In this document: positions 8,704 to 17,087 of the stretch, in pieces
Layout: every line of letters begins with the position of its first letter
How positions within the stretch are numbered: position 1 is the stretch's first letter
DNA from: Sulfurisphaera tokodaii str. 7
Lineage (GTDB): Archaea; Thermoproteota; Thermoprotei_A; Sulfolobales; Sulfolobaceae
NCBI RefSeq assembly: GCF_000011205.1
Contig: NC_003106.2
Coordinates: 868,001 to 932,000 of the forward strand
Length of the DNA stretch: 64,000 bases
Reading direction: 5' to 3'
Position numbers and translations under genes: made by a program
Notes under the pieces: model-generated
The model's database searches: none
The model's input: only the letters and a program-made list of their open reading frames with translations
What the model was told of the DNA's origin: nothing

Positions 8704-8750
8704 TTAGGCGCTGGGATGCTGAACGGTGATTGACGACCACCGGCACTGAT
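8704..8750 (+). other. GC-rich structured leader or small RNA candidate
   Basis: About 45 bp of high GC content in an otherwise AT-rich gap, just before the kinase start. It contains CGGTG-ATTGACGAC-CACCG, a 5-bp stem with a 9-nt loop (8725-8743), flanked by two CTGA tetranucleotides (8719-8722 and 8746-8749) and a TGATTGA sequence reminiscent of C/D-box elements. A TATA-like TAAATATT lies about 25-30 bp upstream. It could be a 5' leader or a degenerate box C/D sRNA; a full C box is missing. Confidence 0.3.
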
Positions 8751-8752
8751 GT

Positions 8753-10645
8753 GTGATGCGAATGAGAATAATTAATAAGAAGCTTTTTTATTCTTCAATA
8801 GCGAACCTCTTTCTCATTCTCATCTTCAGTATAGGTTTCCATAAAGAATTATTAGGATTAATCTCAATCCCTTTCTCAATTCTTTCCTCTACTAATAGAA
8901 AATATCTTAAAATAGCACTTGTGTTAACCTTTCTATCCAGCATTTTAGAGTTTCCAACCATAGAGTACCCGGTGGTGTTACTGCTATCATTCGTAGTGTT
9001 GTTTAATTTCTTCGTAGGTACTCTTATAGTTTCAATTACTGATCTTGTATTTCTGTTAACCTTCTTAGGTTACGAAATAGTTAGAGTGCCATTAAGTTCA
9101 TTCCTTTTAATTCCTTTAGCAACAACTTCAGCTTATATTGGTTTTCTATGTGTGAGAGCATTGAAAGGTTTAGATTATAATGTTATCGCATTTAAAGTCC
9201 AAGGACTTCCAAACGGTACTACTTGGTACCTAACATTTAATAACGGCACATATCCTGTAACTGAAAATTATGCAGAGATTATTGCAGATAAGGGAACATG
9301 GATAATTTGCCCGATAAAGGTTGGAAACCAATACTACGTCCCAGACAAATATGTAGGCGAGTCTGTAGGTGGTGATATAATAAGCATTAATTTTACTAAG
9401 GTAACGTCCATAGACCCTATTAAATATCCAGAATGCATAATTACTTTTGTTGGAAGAAACATACCAACTGATATTGTACTGAGAGTAGACGGTAAGAAAT
9501 ACTCTGGAAAAGAGGTAACAATTTTCCCTTCAACAGTTAGTGTAAATTGGATTGCAGAAGACATAATCATTGGTGATCTACTGTTTGAACCAAAGGTTAA
9601 ATCTGGGATGGCAAGTAGAGGACAAAGAGTGGAAATAGAATTTGAACCTAGATTGATGAGGAAAAAAAGTCAATTTGACGTTTACAACTGGGATCCTATG
9701 AATTGGATTGGAGAGAACGTATATGGGTATAAAATTTCAGAAATTATAGGTGAAGGTGGAGGGAGCTACGTTTTAAAGGGAGAAAAAGATAACAAGTATT
9801 ATGCAATAAAAGTTCTAAAGGTACAGCCCACAAAATCCCAAACGGTAGCCCTTAGGGACTTCATCGATTTATTTAAAGAGTCAAACAGCCTTATTGAACT
9901 GAGTAACCATGAGGGTTTAGTTAAATTATTCGGTATTTTTGTAGATATTAATCAAATAGGAAGCATAATGCGTGGAGACGGTGAAACGTATTTACGATAT
10001 CCACCTTCTATTGTTATGGAATTTATGGAAGGTGGTACGGTTAAAGATCTTTTGAAGTTTTATTACACGGATAAAAAGTGGTATGATTTAGTTAGAATTA
10101 TCCTTCTTAGAGTTTCCTTAGCACTATCACACATTCATAAATCTGGATATGTGCACCTAGATATAAAACCACAGAACATATTCTTTTCTGAAACACTACC
10201 TAACAATATTGCTGATATTCTTTCATTTCTTTCAGTGAAACCGCAAGTAGTAAAATTGGGTGATCTGGGTTCAGCAACAAAAATTGGGGGAAAAATAACG
10301 CAAATTACCCCAGAATATAGTTCACCTAAACAGATAGAAAATGCAATTTTAGGTTTAGGAGCAACAACTGATATGGATATTTTCTCCTTTGGAATACTTG
10401 CATATCATTTACTTACAGGAGGTAAAGTAAGTCCTACAGCAAAACTAATTGATGAGACAATTGAGCTATATAACAATAATAAGATAAGGGATGCATTGTT
10501 AAAAATTGATGAGGCAAAGAAGGTATTGGAGAGCTGGAATATAGATTTGCCTTCAGGTGTGCCTTTGTCCTTGGAAGAAGTCGTTAAAGGCTGTATAAAA
10601 GGGAAAATAAATAGTATGGAAGAAATAGTCAAAAAACTTAGTTAA
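8753..10645 (+). CDS. Membrane-anchored eukaryotic-type Ser/Thr protein kinase
   Basis: 630 residues. Residues 11-137 hold four or five membrane segments; 145-300 form a beta-rich domain (YNVIAFKVQGLPNGTTWYLTF is PEGA-like); 322-630 form a Hanks-type kinase. Visible kinase elements: glycine loop GEGGGS (333-338), Lys353 in YAIKVL, catalytic HLDIKPQN (468-475, Asp470 in place of the HRD aspartate), DLG at 504-506 replacing DFG, and PEYSSP as the APE-like segment. This is the architecture of the Sulfolobales ArnC/ArnD-type kinases that phosphorylate regulators of motility. Start could be GTG 8753, ATG 8756 or ATG 8762. Confidence 0.85.
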   Translation: MMRMRIINKKLFYSSIANLFLILIFSIGFHKELLGLISIPFSILSSTNRKYLKIALVLTFLSSILEFPTIEYPVVLLLSFVVLFNFFVGTLIVSITDLVFLLTFLGYEIVRVPLSSFLLIPLATTSAYIGFLCVRALKGLDYNVIAFKVQGLPNGTTWYLTFNNGTYPVTENYAEIIADKGTWIICPIKVGNQYYVPDKYVGESVGGDIISINFTKVTSIDPIKYPECIITFVGRNIPTDIVLRVDGKKYSGKEVTIFPSTVSVNWIAEDIIIGDLLFEPKVKSGMASRGQRVEIEFEPRLMRKKSQFDVYNWDPMNWIGENVYGYKISEIIGEGGGSYVLKGEKDNKYYAIKVLKVQPTKSQTVALRDFIDLFKESNSLIELSNHEGLVKLFGIFVDINQIGSIMRGDGETYLRYPPSIVMEFMEGGTVKDLLKFYYTDKKWYDLVRIILLRVSLALSHIHKSGYVHLDIKPQNIFFSETLPNNIADILSFLSVKPQVVKLGDLGSATKIGGKITQITPEYSSPKQIENAILGLGATTDMDIFSFGILAYHLLTGGKVSPTAKLIDETIELYNNNKIRDALLKIDEAKKVLESWNIDLPSGVPLSLEEVVKGCIKGKINSMEEIVKKLS

Positions 10646-10676
10646 TAAAGGTCGAACTTCTAAGGTTCTAATTAAA

Positions 10677-11765
10677 TTGAAAAACATGGATAAGGAGAAT
10701 TTTTTACTGATTTTATCTTCCTCACTTAACGGTATTATATGGGGAGCGAATATAATAATTATTGCATTGTACTTTAAATCTCTCGGCTTATCACCATTAC
10801 TAATTGGAGAAATATTGAGCGGCTCAATTATTGCTAGTACCTTTTTATCCTTATTATGGGGAGTTCTAGGTGATGCGTACGGAAGAAAAAAGTTCTTCTT
10901 TGTTTCTAGGGGACTAAGTGCACTCTCTTACTTTCTTCTACTCTTTTCTCCTTTTGCATATCTCTTTGCTAATCAAGGTTACGGACTAGTCACTTCAATA
11001 ATTGCTGAGAAATCAAAAGATCTTGATAAAGATATGGCATATAGAACATCTCTTAATACTCTTTTTTCTATTATAGGATCACTACTTCCCGCGATTTTAA
11101 ATTATAGGGAAATAATTATTGCCGACTTTATTATTGTGGTAATAACAACACTTATGTTAATCCCCGTGAACGAGAAATATAAAGGGACTAAAGTCATTTC
11201 ATTAAGGATCTCTTCATTTAGACTTCTCGGAAAACTATCAACTGAAGCAATAATTGGATTGGGAGCAGGAATCTTATTGCCTATGATGTCCTTATGGTTT
11301 AACCTGAAGTTTGGAGTTTCTGCTTCATCCCTTTCTCCAATATATGCTATTTCAGAATTCTCTTTAGCAGTAGGTCTTCTCTTCTCCCCATATCTAGGTA
11401 AGCTAATGGGGAGAATAAGAGCAATTTTCATCACTCATCTAGTGGCTATATTGATTTTATTTCTAATACCCTTCTCCTCAGATATTCTAATTGCTGGATC
11501 CTTATACGTATTAAGAAACACAATGATGAATTTAAGTTCACCATTAATGAGCGCCTTCGTCATGAAAGCTATTAGAGAAGAAGAAAGAGGTAGGGTTAAT
11601 AGTATGTTACAACTATTAGATGCTATTCCACGTTCAGTAGGACCTAGTTTTACCGGTTATTTATTTGAATTAGGTAGCCTTTCCTTACCTTTCTTTATAA
11701 CTGGAACTCTTTATTTAATAGCAACTTTGCTGTTTTACTATTTTTTCAAGGATGTAAAAATATGA
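10677..11765 (+). CDS. MFS transporter
   Basis: 362 residues, about 12 hydrophobic helices, with GDAYGRKKFFF in the 2-3 loop (MFS motif A) and the second-half equivalent. It is shorter than the usual 400 residues: the stretch around residues 95-105 suggests reduced loops or loss of a helix in the first half. The substrate cannot be told. The first start is TTG at 10677; ATG at 10686 (MDKENFLLILSSSL) is at least as likely. It follows the kinase gene by 31 bp and could be cotranscribed with it. Confidence 0.75.
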   Translation: MKNMDKENFLLILSSSLNGIIWGANIIIIALYFKSLGLSPLLIGEILSGSIIASTFLSLLWGVLGDAYGRKKFFFVSRGLSALSYFLLLFSPFAYLFANQGYGLVTSIIAEKSKDLDKDMAYRTSLNTLFSIIGSLLPAILNYREIIIADFIIVVITTLMLIPVNEKYKGTKVISLRISSFRLLGKLSTEAIIGLGAGILLPMMSLWFNLKFGVSASSLSPIYAISEFSLAVGLLFSPYLGKLMGRIRAIFITHLVAILILFLIPFSSDILIAGSLYVLRNTMMNLSSPLMSAFVMKAIREEERGRVNSMLQLLDAIPRSVGPSFTGYLFELGSLSLPFFITGTLYLIATLLFYYFFKDVKI

Positions 11766-11789
11766 TACATTTTTCTAAACTATATCTGT

Positions 11790-11874
11790 TATCGAAACTG
11801 ATATCATAATATATAGATATCGAAACTATTATCAATAAATTTATAAAGAAAAGATATATCTATCAGATAGATAT
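11790..11874 (+). promoter_or_regulatory. Operator-like promoter of the ABC operon
   Basis: Two 17-bp direct repeats, TATCGAAACTGATATCA (11790-11806) and TATCGAAACTATTATCA (11818-11834), lie 28 bp apart just upstream of a TATA box TTTATAAA (11840-11847). The TATA box is about 29 bp before the ATG, so the transcript is nearly leaderless. A perfect 19-bp palindrome ATATCTATCAGATAGATAT (11856-11874) covers the transcription start and the first two bases of the start codon. The layout suggests an activator at the repeats and/or a repressor at the palindrome; the protein is unknown. Confidence 0.65.
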
Positions 11875-12571
11875 GAGTGAAGATGAATTAATAATAATTG
11901 AGAACCTAAAGAAAATTTATAAAATAAAAAACGTCGAATTTCCAGCCTTACGTGGTATTAATCTAAAGATTTATAAAGGAGAATTTTTAGGTATTGCTGG
12001 ACCTTCTGGATCTGGTAAAACAACATTACTAGATATGATAGGATTATTAGATTCGCCTACAGAAGGAAAGATCATAATAGATAAGAAAGATGTAACTAAA
12101 TTCGATGAAGATAAAAGAGCTATCTTCAGAAGGAAAAATATTGGTTTTGTTTTCCAGTCTTACAATTTAATCTCATACTTAACTGTTTTAGAAAACGTTG
12201 AGCTAGCATTAGCTGCTGCTGGATATCCAGTTAGTAAAAGAAAAGCAAAAGCTGAAGAAATATTATCCATGATACCTGGAATGCTTGAGCTCAAAAATAA
12301 AAAACCAAACGAACTTTCAGCTGGACAACAACAAAGAGTAGCTATAGCCAGAGCGTTAGCTAATGATCCCAAAATATTGATAGCAGATGAGCCTACAGCA
12401 AACCTTGACTCTAAAACCGGAGAAGCAATCGTTGAATTACTCAGAAAGCTAAACGAGGAGAAAGGTGTTACAATAGTAATGGCAACTCATGATCCTATGA
12501 TGATGAAGTACGTGGATAGACTTGTATACATAAGAGATGGACTTATTGAAAAAGAGGTGATCCAAAAATGA
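11873..12571 (+). CDS. ABC transporter ATPase, MacB/LolD type
   Basis: 232 residues with all ABC ATPase motifs: Walker A GPSGSGKTT (43-51), Q-loop Gln95, signature LSAGQQQ (148-154), Walker B ILIADEP (168-174), D-loop and switch His206. LDSPTEGKI after Walker A is typical of the LolD/MacB/FtsE subgroup, whose partner is an FtsX-like permease, found two genes downstream. It is cytoplasmic, bound to the permease. Its stop overlaps the start of the next gene (ATGA), so the three genes form one operon. Confidence 0.92.
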   Translation: MSEDELIIIENLKKIYKIKNVEFPALRGINLKIYKGEFLGIAGPSGSGKTTLLDMIGLLDSPTEGKIIIDKKDVTKFDEDKRAIFRRKNIGFVFQSYNLISYLTVLENVELALAAAGYPVSKRKAKAEEILSMIPGMLELKNKKPNELSAGQQQRVAIARALANDPKILIADEPTANLDSKTGEAIVELLRKLNEEKGVTIVMATHDPMMMKYVDRLVYIRDGLIEKEVIQK

Positions 12572-15177
12572 AAAGACTGAGTTTGCTTTTAGTTTTATTC
12601 TTGTTAATCTCACCATTACTTTCTTTAGCTTTACCCACTACTTCAACTAACTTCTCAGCTACAGCTCAATGGGAAGTTACACCTCCATATAACGTAGCAC
12701 CGGGAGAAACTTTAGTACCAGCACAAGTCACGTTAACGTATAATGGAGAGTTTACCTTATATAATGTTATAATTAAACCTTATAATTTTCCAGCAATATC
12801 ACCATTTACTTCAAATACAACTTATGAAATTAGCAAAATTGAACCCGGACAACAGTTAAGCTTAGTATTTCTAGTCAATATATCTCCCTCAATACCTCTG
12901 GGAGTATATAATTTCTACATTTCAATATACAACTCAAGCATTGTATTTCCGGATTGCGTAGTTTCAGCCCAACTACCAGTTTTAGGATATGTAAACCTAT
13001 ATGCTACAGCCCAAGCATCCGGTATTTTATTCCCTGGAGAACGAGATGTACCAATTGACATAACAATTTATGATACTGGTAGTGTATCGGCAACTGATGT
13101 GACTTTATTCTTAAACTCTTCTTACCCTATACAATTTGTGACTAAGGAGGTTAAAGTTCCCGAGATTTCCACAACCACACCAGCCACAGTTCAAGTGTTA
13201 GCTAATGTTTATAGTAACGCGACAGTAGGAACATATCAGTTAAAGCTAACTGCGTTAGTATTCGGAACTCTATACAAATCCTTAAATGTAAGCGTTTCAA
13301 TTAACAGTAATCAAACTGTTGAAGGTAAACTGTTAAACCCAAGCGTAATAGATGATATAGGTTCCTATCAAGATAATGTACCAATAAACCTTCAGCTGGA
13401 ATATACCGGGCCAGTGGAGATAAACAGTTACTCAATAATTATAACCTTACCACAAGGTTTTACTAATGAAAGTGGAGGAAATGAGATAATTATTAATGGA
13501 GGAAGCGTTCAACCAAATGAAATTATACCTCTAACATTCTCTTTAAATACTAAAAACATTAATTTAACATCATATACTTTCCCCATTAAAATCATCTGGA
13601 ACGCCGTTGAAGGTGAAGGAGAAATAGTTAGTGTAGTACAATATATCTCATTTACATTAATTGCCATGGGAAATAATGAAATTCAAATTACACCTCTAAC
13701 CTCTATTTTATACTCTAACAGCATAAATAACGTTACTATCTTACTCACTAATCAAGGTAGTGGAAATATTTATAACGTAACTTTATCAGTTTCTTCTCCT
13801 CAAGCATCAATACTAAGTTACAAAAGTCAAATTCCAGAAATAAAAGCCGGGCAAAGTGTTTCAATACCAATCGAATTATTTATACCAGAGGCACTTCAAG
13901 GGAATTCACTCTCTATAACAATTTCATTAAACTATTTGAATAGTATGTACGAAGAGTCACAATACTCTCAAGAATTAGGATTTTACGTAGCAAGTAAGAA
14001 TTACGTACCAATCTTAATATCTTTAAACCCACCAATTTTATCACCAGGAGAATTCCAAAGCACACAGTTAATTCTGCAAAACACATTAAATACAACATTA
14101 TATAATGTGAGTATATCCTTATCTTCTCAAGGTATATACTTAAATAATACAGTATTTGAAATCCACACAATTAGTCCACACGGAAATTACACAGTTCCAA
14201 TAGAGCTTTTCTCCTCTTCTCCCGGTACATACACATTAACAGTGAGTGTGTCATACTTTGATTCGCTTGTTCAAAATTCAGAGGAGTTGAACATACCAAT
14301 CTATTTCAGTCAACTTAACGCACCATCAGTTCCAATCTTACTTACATTAAACTATACTGTTCTAACATATGACATATTACAAAACGCTAAATTGCTTATA
14401 ACGAATACACTTAACGAACCTATTTATAATGTTACCATTTCCCTTTCGTCTCAAGGAGAAATTTACGTAAATAATACCATTATAACACTACCAGAATTAA
14501 AACCATTAGAAACACTATCTATTCCAATAAAAGTATATGTTGGAACTACAGGAATTGTAAGCATAAGCGCAAGTATGTCTTATTACATATCTGGACAGCA
14601 AAAAGAATCTGAAGAATTAATAAATTCACTTGCCGCAGGATCAGTAGATCTTGTAGTAACTAGTGTAACTACACTTAATGTAGGTACAATTATATCAGTA
14701 ACTGGAACAATTTATAACTTTGGCACTGGTAGTGCTAATGGTTTAACTGTTATTGCAGAACCAACAAGAGGATTACAAGTCGTAGGACAAAATACCTATT
14801 ATGTGGGTAACTTAGGTCCAGATACATCATCAACATTTACCTTTGCATTTAGAATACTTAATGTTACTGCATTTAACAGAACAGCATTTAATGGTTTTTC
14901 AGATCCATCTAGCTTTACTAGAAGCTTTGCTAACTTTACTGGAAGAGTATTTCTAGTACCAATTGAATTCGTTTACACTAATGATATTGGTCAAGTGATT
15001 CATACATATTCAAACATTACAATTCACGTTACAAATTCATCAGAAGCTTTTACAACTCTTACTTTTCATAGTACAACTACTCATGGTAGGTTCTTTACTC
15101 TTATAGGAATACTTATACTAGTAGTTATAGTGATAGTCGTCGTAGTATTAGTGTTAAGGAGGAGGAGAAAAGAATGA
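12568..15177 (+). CDS. Large extracellular beta-domain protein with C-terminal membrane anchor
   Basis: 869 residues: signal peptide at 1-22, then five or six repeated beta-sandwich units of about 110-130 residues (each with a pattern such as LYNVTISLSSQG...LPELKPLETLSIPI), then a C-terminal helix ILILVVIVIVVVVLVLRRRRKE. The units resemble the CARDB/COG1361 S-layer-like adhesive domains. Rich in N-x-S/T, so probably glycosylated. Being encoded between an ABC ATPase and an FtsX-type permease with 4-bp overlaps on both sides, it probably forms the outside part of that complex, in the place a periplasmic adaptor takes in MacA-MacB systems. That role is inference. Confidence 0.8.
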   Translation: MKRLSLLLVLFLLISPLLSLALPTTSTNFSATAQWEVTPPYNVAPGETLVPAQVTLTYNGEFTLYNVIIKPYNFPAISPFTSNTTYEISKIEPGQQLSLVFLVNISPSIPLGVYNFYISIYNSSIVFPDCVVSAQLPVLGYVNLYATAQASGILFPGERDVPIDITIYDTGSVSATDVTLFLNSSYPIQFVTKEVKVPEISTTTPATVQVLANVYSNATVGTYQLKLTALVFGTLYKSLNVSVSINSNQTVEGKLLNPSVIDDIGSYQDNVPINLQLEYTGPVEINSYSIIITLPQGFTNESGGNEIIINGGSVQPNEIIPLTFSLNTKNINLTSYTFPIKIIWNAVEGEGEIVSVVQYISFTLIAMGNNEIQITPLTSILYSNSINNVTILLTNQGSGNIYNVTLSVSSPQASILSYKSQIPEIKAGQSVSIPIELFIPEALQGNSLSITISLNYLNSMYEESQYSQELGFYVASKNYVPILISLNPPILSPGEFQSTQLILQNTLNTTLYNVSISLSSQGIYLNNTVFEIHTISPHGNYTVPIELFSSSPGTYTLTVSVSYFDSLVQNSEELNIPIYFSQLNAPSVPILLTLNYTVLTYDILQNAKLLITNTLNEPIYNVTISLSSQGEIYVNNTIITLPELKPLETLSIPIKVYVGTTGIVSISASMSYYISGQQKESEELINSLAAGSVDLVVTSVTTLNVGTIISVTGTIYNFGTGSANGLTVIAEPTRGLQVVGQNTYYVGNLGPDTSSTFTFAFRILNVTAFNRTAFNGFSDPSSFTRSFANFTGRVFLVPIEFVYTNDIGQVIHTYSNITIHVTNSSEAFTTLTFHSTTTHGRFFTLIGILILVVIVIVVVVLVLRRRRKE

Positions 15178-16445
15178 AAGCCAATGATATAATTTGGTTA
15201 GCGTACAAAGGTTTAATATCAAGAAAAGCTATAGCTATTTTAGCTGTAATTGCAGTCTTAATAGGAGTTGCTAGCGTTACTATCTTAGTAGCCTTTACTC
15301 AAGGAGTTAGCCAGTCAATTCTCTCAATAGTCGAATCCCTAGGTCCTAAAACTATCTTAGTTTTACCGGCTAGAGGTGAAGGTTTAACACAGGCTACAGT
15401 AGTTAGCCTTGAAGGTTTACCAGATATAGAAGCAATTTACCCAATTGTTAGCGGATTTGGATCAATAAATATTGAGGGACAAAGTATGGGAGTTACAATT
15501 ATAGGAATTAATAACCTTTCAGCGTTATTAGGTCAAGTATTATTAACATCTGGCACTATATATCCGCCAGTTACAACACCAGAAGCAGTTATTGGATCCC
15601 AAGTTGCTAATCCTTTGCCCGGAGTATTTATAACTCCTGGCGATACTATAACAGTACAAATTGGAAGAGATGAGACAGTACCTATAGAAGTAGTAGGTGT
15701 TTTATCTCCTTCTGGTGCAAATCCGTTGTCAAACTCTGAAACATCAATATTCTTACCACTAAGTGAGGCAATGGCTATCTTAAATAGAACAACATATAGT
15801 GAGATAATTATAGAGGCTGATAGTGTTAATGATGTAAATACCGTGGCTACATTAATTCAGGATATTTATGGTAATGAGCTTAGTGTAATTACAGTTCAGC
15901 AACTTATCAACACTGTATCAACGATAACTGGTGGATTTAGCTTCTTACTTATTTCAGTAGCCTCAATATCTCTATTTGTAGGAGCAATAGGAATAATGGG
16001 TATAATGTTAAGTAGAGTTTATCAAAGGATTAGAGAAATAGGAATAATGAAAACATTAGGCTTAACCACTAGGGACGTACTGCTCGTTTTCCTTACAGAA
16101 TCTGGAATAATTGGGTTATTAGGTGGAATTGCAGGGATTTTGGTAGGTTTAATCGGAACATCATTCTTCGACATTATCTCGTCTTTTACAAGTACCACGT
16201 CTATTCCGAATAGTAATGAAGGATTTGGAGCGGCGGGTAGAGGAGGATTTGGAGCAGGGTTTGGAGGTAGAGGGTTTGGAAGAGCGGCTAGTTCTATATC
16301 ATCGTTTACCTTTAAGCCTATAATATCTGTTGAAGCTATTGCAATAGCTTTAGCTGTAGCTATAATAGTAAGCTTAATTGCTGGAATATATCCAGCTTGG
16401 AAAGCATCAAAACTCACAGTAATTGACGCTATTAGAAGAGACTAA
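15174..16445 (+). CDS. ABC permease, FtsX/MacB type, with glycine-rich insert
   Basis: 423 residues: N-terminal membrane helix (about 19-40), a MacB-type extracellular domain (about 45-250), then three more helices, with the FtsX signature REIGIMKTLGLTTRDVLLVFLTESGIIGLLGG and the final AGIYPAWKASKLTVIDAIR. Members do not usually transport small solutes but convey ATPase-driven motion across the membrane. An unusual Gly/Phe/Arg-rich stretch (GFGAAGRGGFGAGF and following, about residues 347-370) sits in the loop between the last two helices, on the outside by topology. It overlaps the preceding gene by 4 bp and the convergent vapC by 4 bp. Confidence 0.88.
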   Translation: MKANDIIWLAYKGLISRKAIAILAVIAVLIGVASVTILVAFTQGVSQSILSIVESLGPKTILVLPARGEGLTQATVVSLEGLPDIEAIYPIVSGFGSINIEGQSMGVTIIGINNLSALLGQVLLTSGTIYPPVTTPEAVIGSQVANPLPGVFITPGDTITVQIGRDETVPIEVVGVLSPSGANPLSNSETSIFLPLSEAMAILNRTTYSEIIIEADSVNDVNTVATLIQDIYGNELSVITVQQLINTVSTITGGFSFLLISVASISLFVGAIGIMGIMLSRVYQRIREIGIMKTLGLTTRDVLLVFLTESGIIGLLGGIAGILVGLIGTSFFDIISSFTSTTSIPNSNEGFGAAGRGGFGAGFGGRGFGRAASSISSFTFKPIISVEAIAIALAVAIIVSLIAGIYPAWKASKLTVIDAIRRD

Positions 16446-16822
16446 CCATTTAATCTACTACCTTTTTTCTTCATTTTATGATCATAAGTAAGTATTTTAA
16501 GCTTCAATCTTCTAGCCAGAGAAATTATCATATAGTCATTAAAATCATCATATGATTTAGGTGAGTTTCTAATTGCGAAATATATGTCCTCTAAGGTATT
16601 TTCAACTACTTCTATCTTTGGATCAGATAAAACGTTATCAATAACATCGTTTAAGCTAAACCCGTTTTTTATTAGAAAGTATGCAAGTTCAGAGATCGCA
16701 ATTATGGGTAAGTAAGCTTTGCGTAATTTTTCCCAATCTTTTATTGCTAATTTATGAAAAATATGATCTTCAAAAATTACCGCAATCACAAAATTAGTAT
16801 CAACTACTGCTATCTCTTCCAA
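16442..16822 (-). CDS. vapC: VapC-type PIN domain toxin
   Basis: 126 residues with the PIN acidic residues: Asp8 in VVDTNFVI, Glu in AISELAYFLI, Asp in FNDYMIISLARRL, and LTYDHKMKK at the end. It is a metal-dependent RNase of the VapC toxin class. Its start overlaps the upstream antitoxin gene by 23 bp, the usual vapBC coupling. The antitoxin's own 5' end and promoter were replaced by an insertion sequence, so its expression is now likely to depend on sequences in the element. Confidence 0.85.
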   Translation of the reverse strand: MEEIAVVDTNFVIAVIFEDHIFHKLAIKDWEKLRKAYLPIIAISELAYFLIKNGFSLNDVIDNVLSDPKIEVVENTLEDIYFAIRNSPKSYDDFNDYMIISLARRLKLKILTYDHKMKKKGSRLNG

Positions 16823-17087
16823 TTTCCTCTCCAGCCTCTGCTATAATTTTGTTAATATCCTCATCAGTAAACTTCCTACCTAACCTAAGACCTAATGATG
16901 CAATATTTCCACTTTTCTTTTCTATAATTATTCTGTTGTTTTCGACATAAACTAACAGTCTATCACCTACTCGAATATTTAGCCTATTCCTAATCGTGGA
17001 GGGGATAGTTATTTGATAATTTCTCGTGAGAGCGTCCAACGCGTAATTAACGTGAATAACTAAATAAAGTAAAAAGTTATAAAACAC
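16800..17087 (-). CDS. vapB: AbrB/SpoVT-type VapB antitoxin with 5' end replaced by an IS
   Basis: The core RNYQITIPSTIRNRLNIRVGDRLLVYVENNRIIIEKK is the swapped-hairpin AbrB DNA-binding domain of VapB antitoxins, followed by a toxin-binding tail ending EEIGRDSSS. The homologous part begins at the arginine next to the IS terminal repeat (IS end at 17025); all residues before it (MFYNFLLYLVIHVNYALDALT) are encoded by the IS. Family members normally have only 5-10 residues before this point, so the native start and promoter are lost and an IS-derived start is used, for example the TTG inside the terminal repeat. Function may persist if transcription comes out of the IS. Confidence 0.7.
   Translation of the reverse strand: MFYNFLLYLVIHVNYALDALTRNYQITIPSTIRNRLNIRVGDRLLVYVENNRIIIEKKSGNIASLGLRLGRKFTDEDINKIIAEAGEEIGRDSSS

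Noticed and set aside
8715-8749. Full box C/D sRNA before the kinase gene
   Set aside because: CTGA boxes and a TGATTGA are present, but no full RTGATGA C box at the required distance; kept only as a low-confidence structured element.
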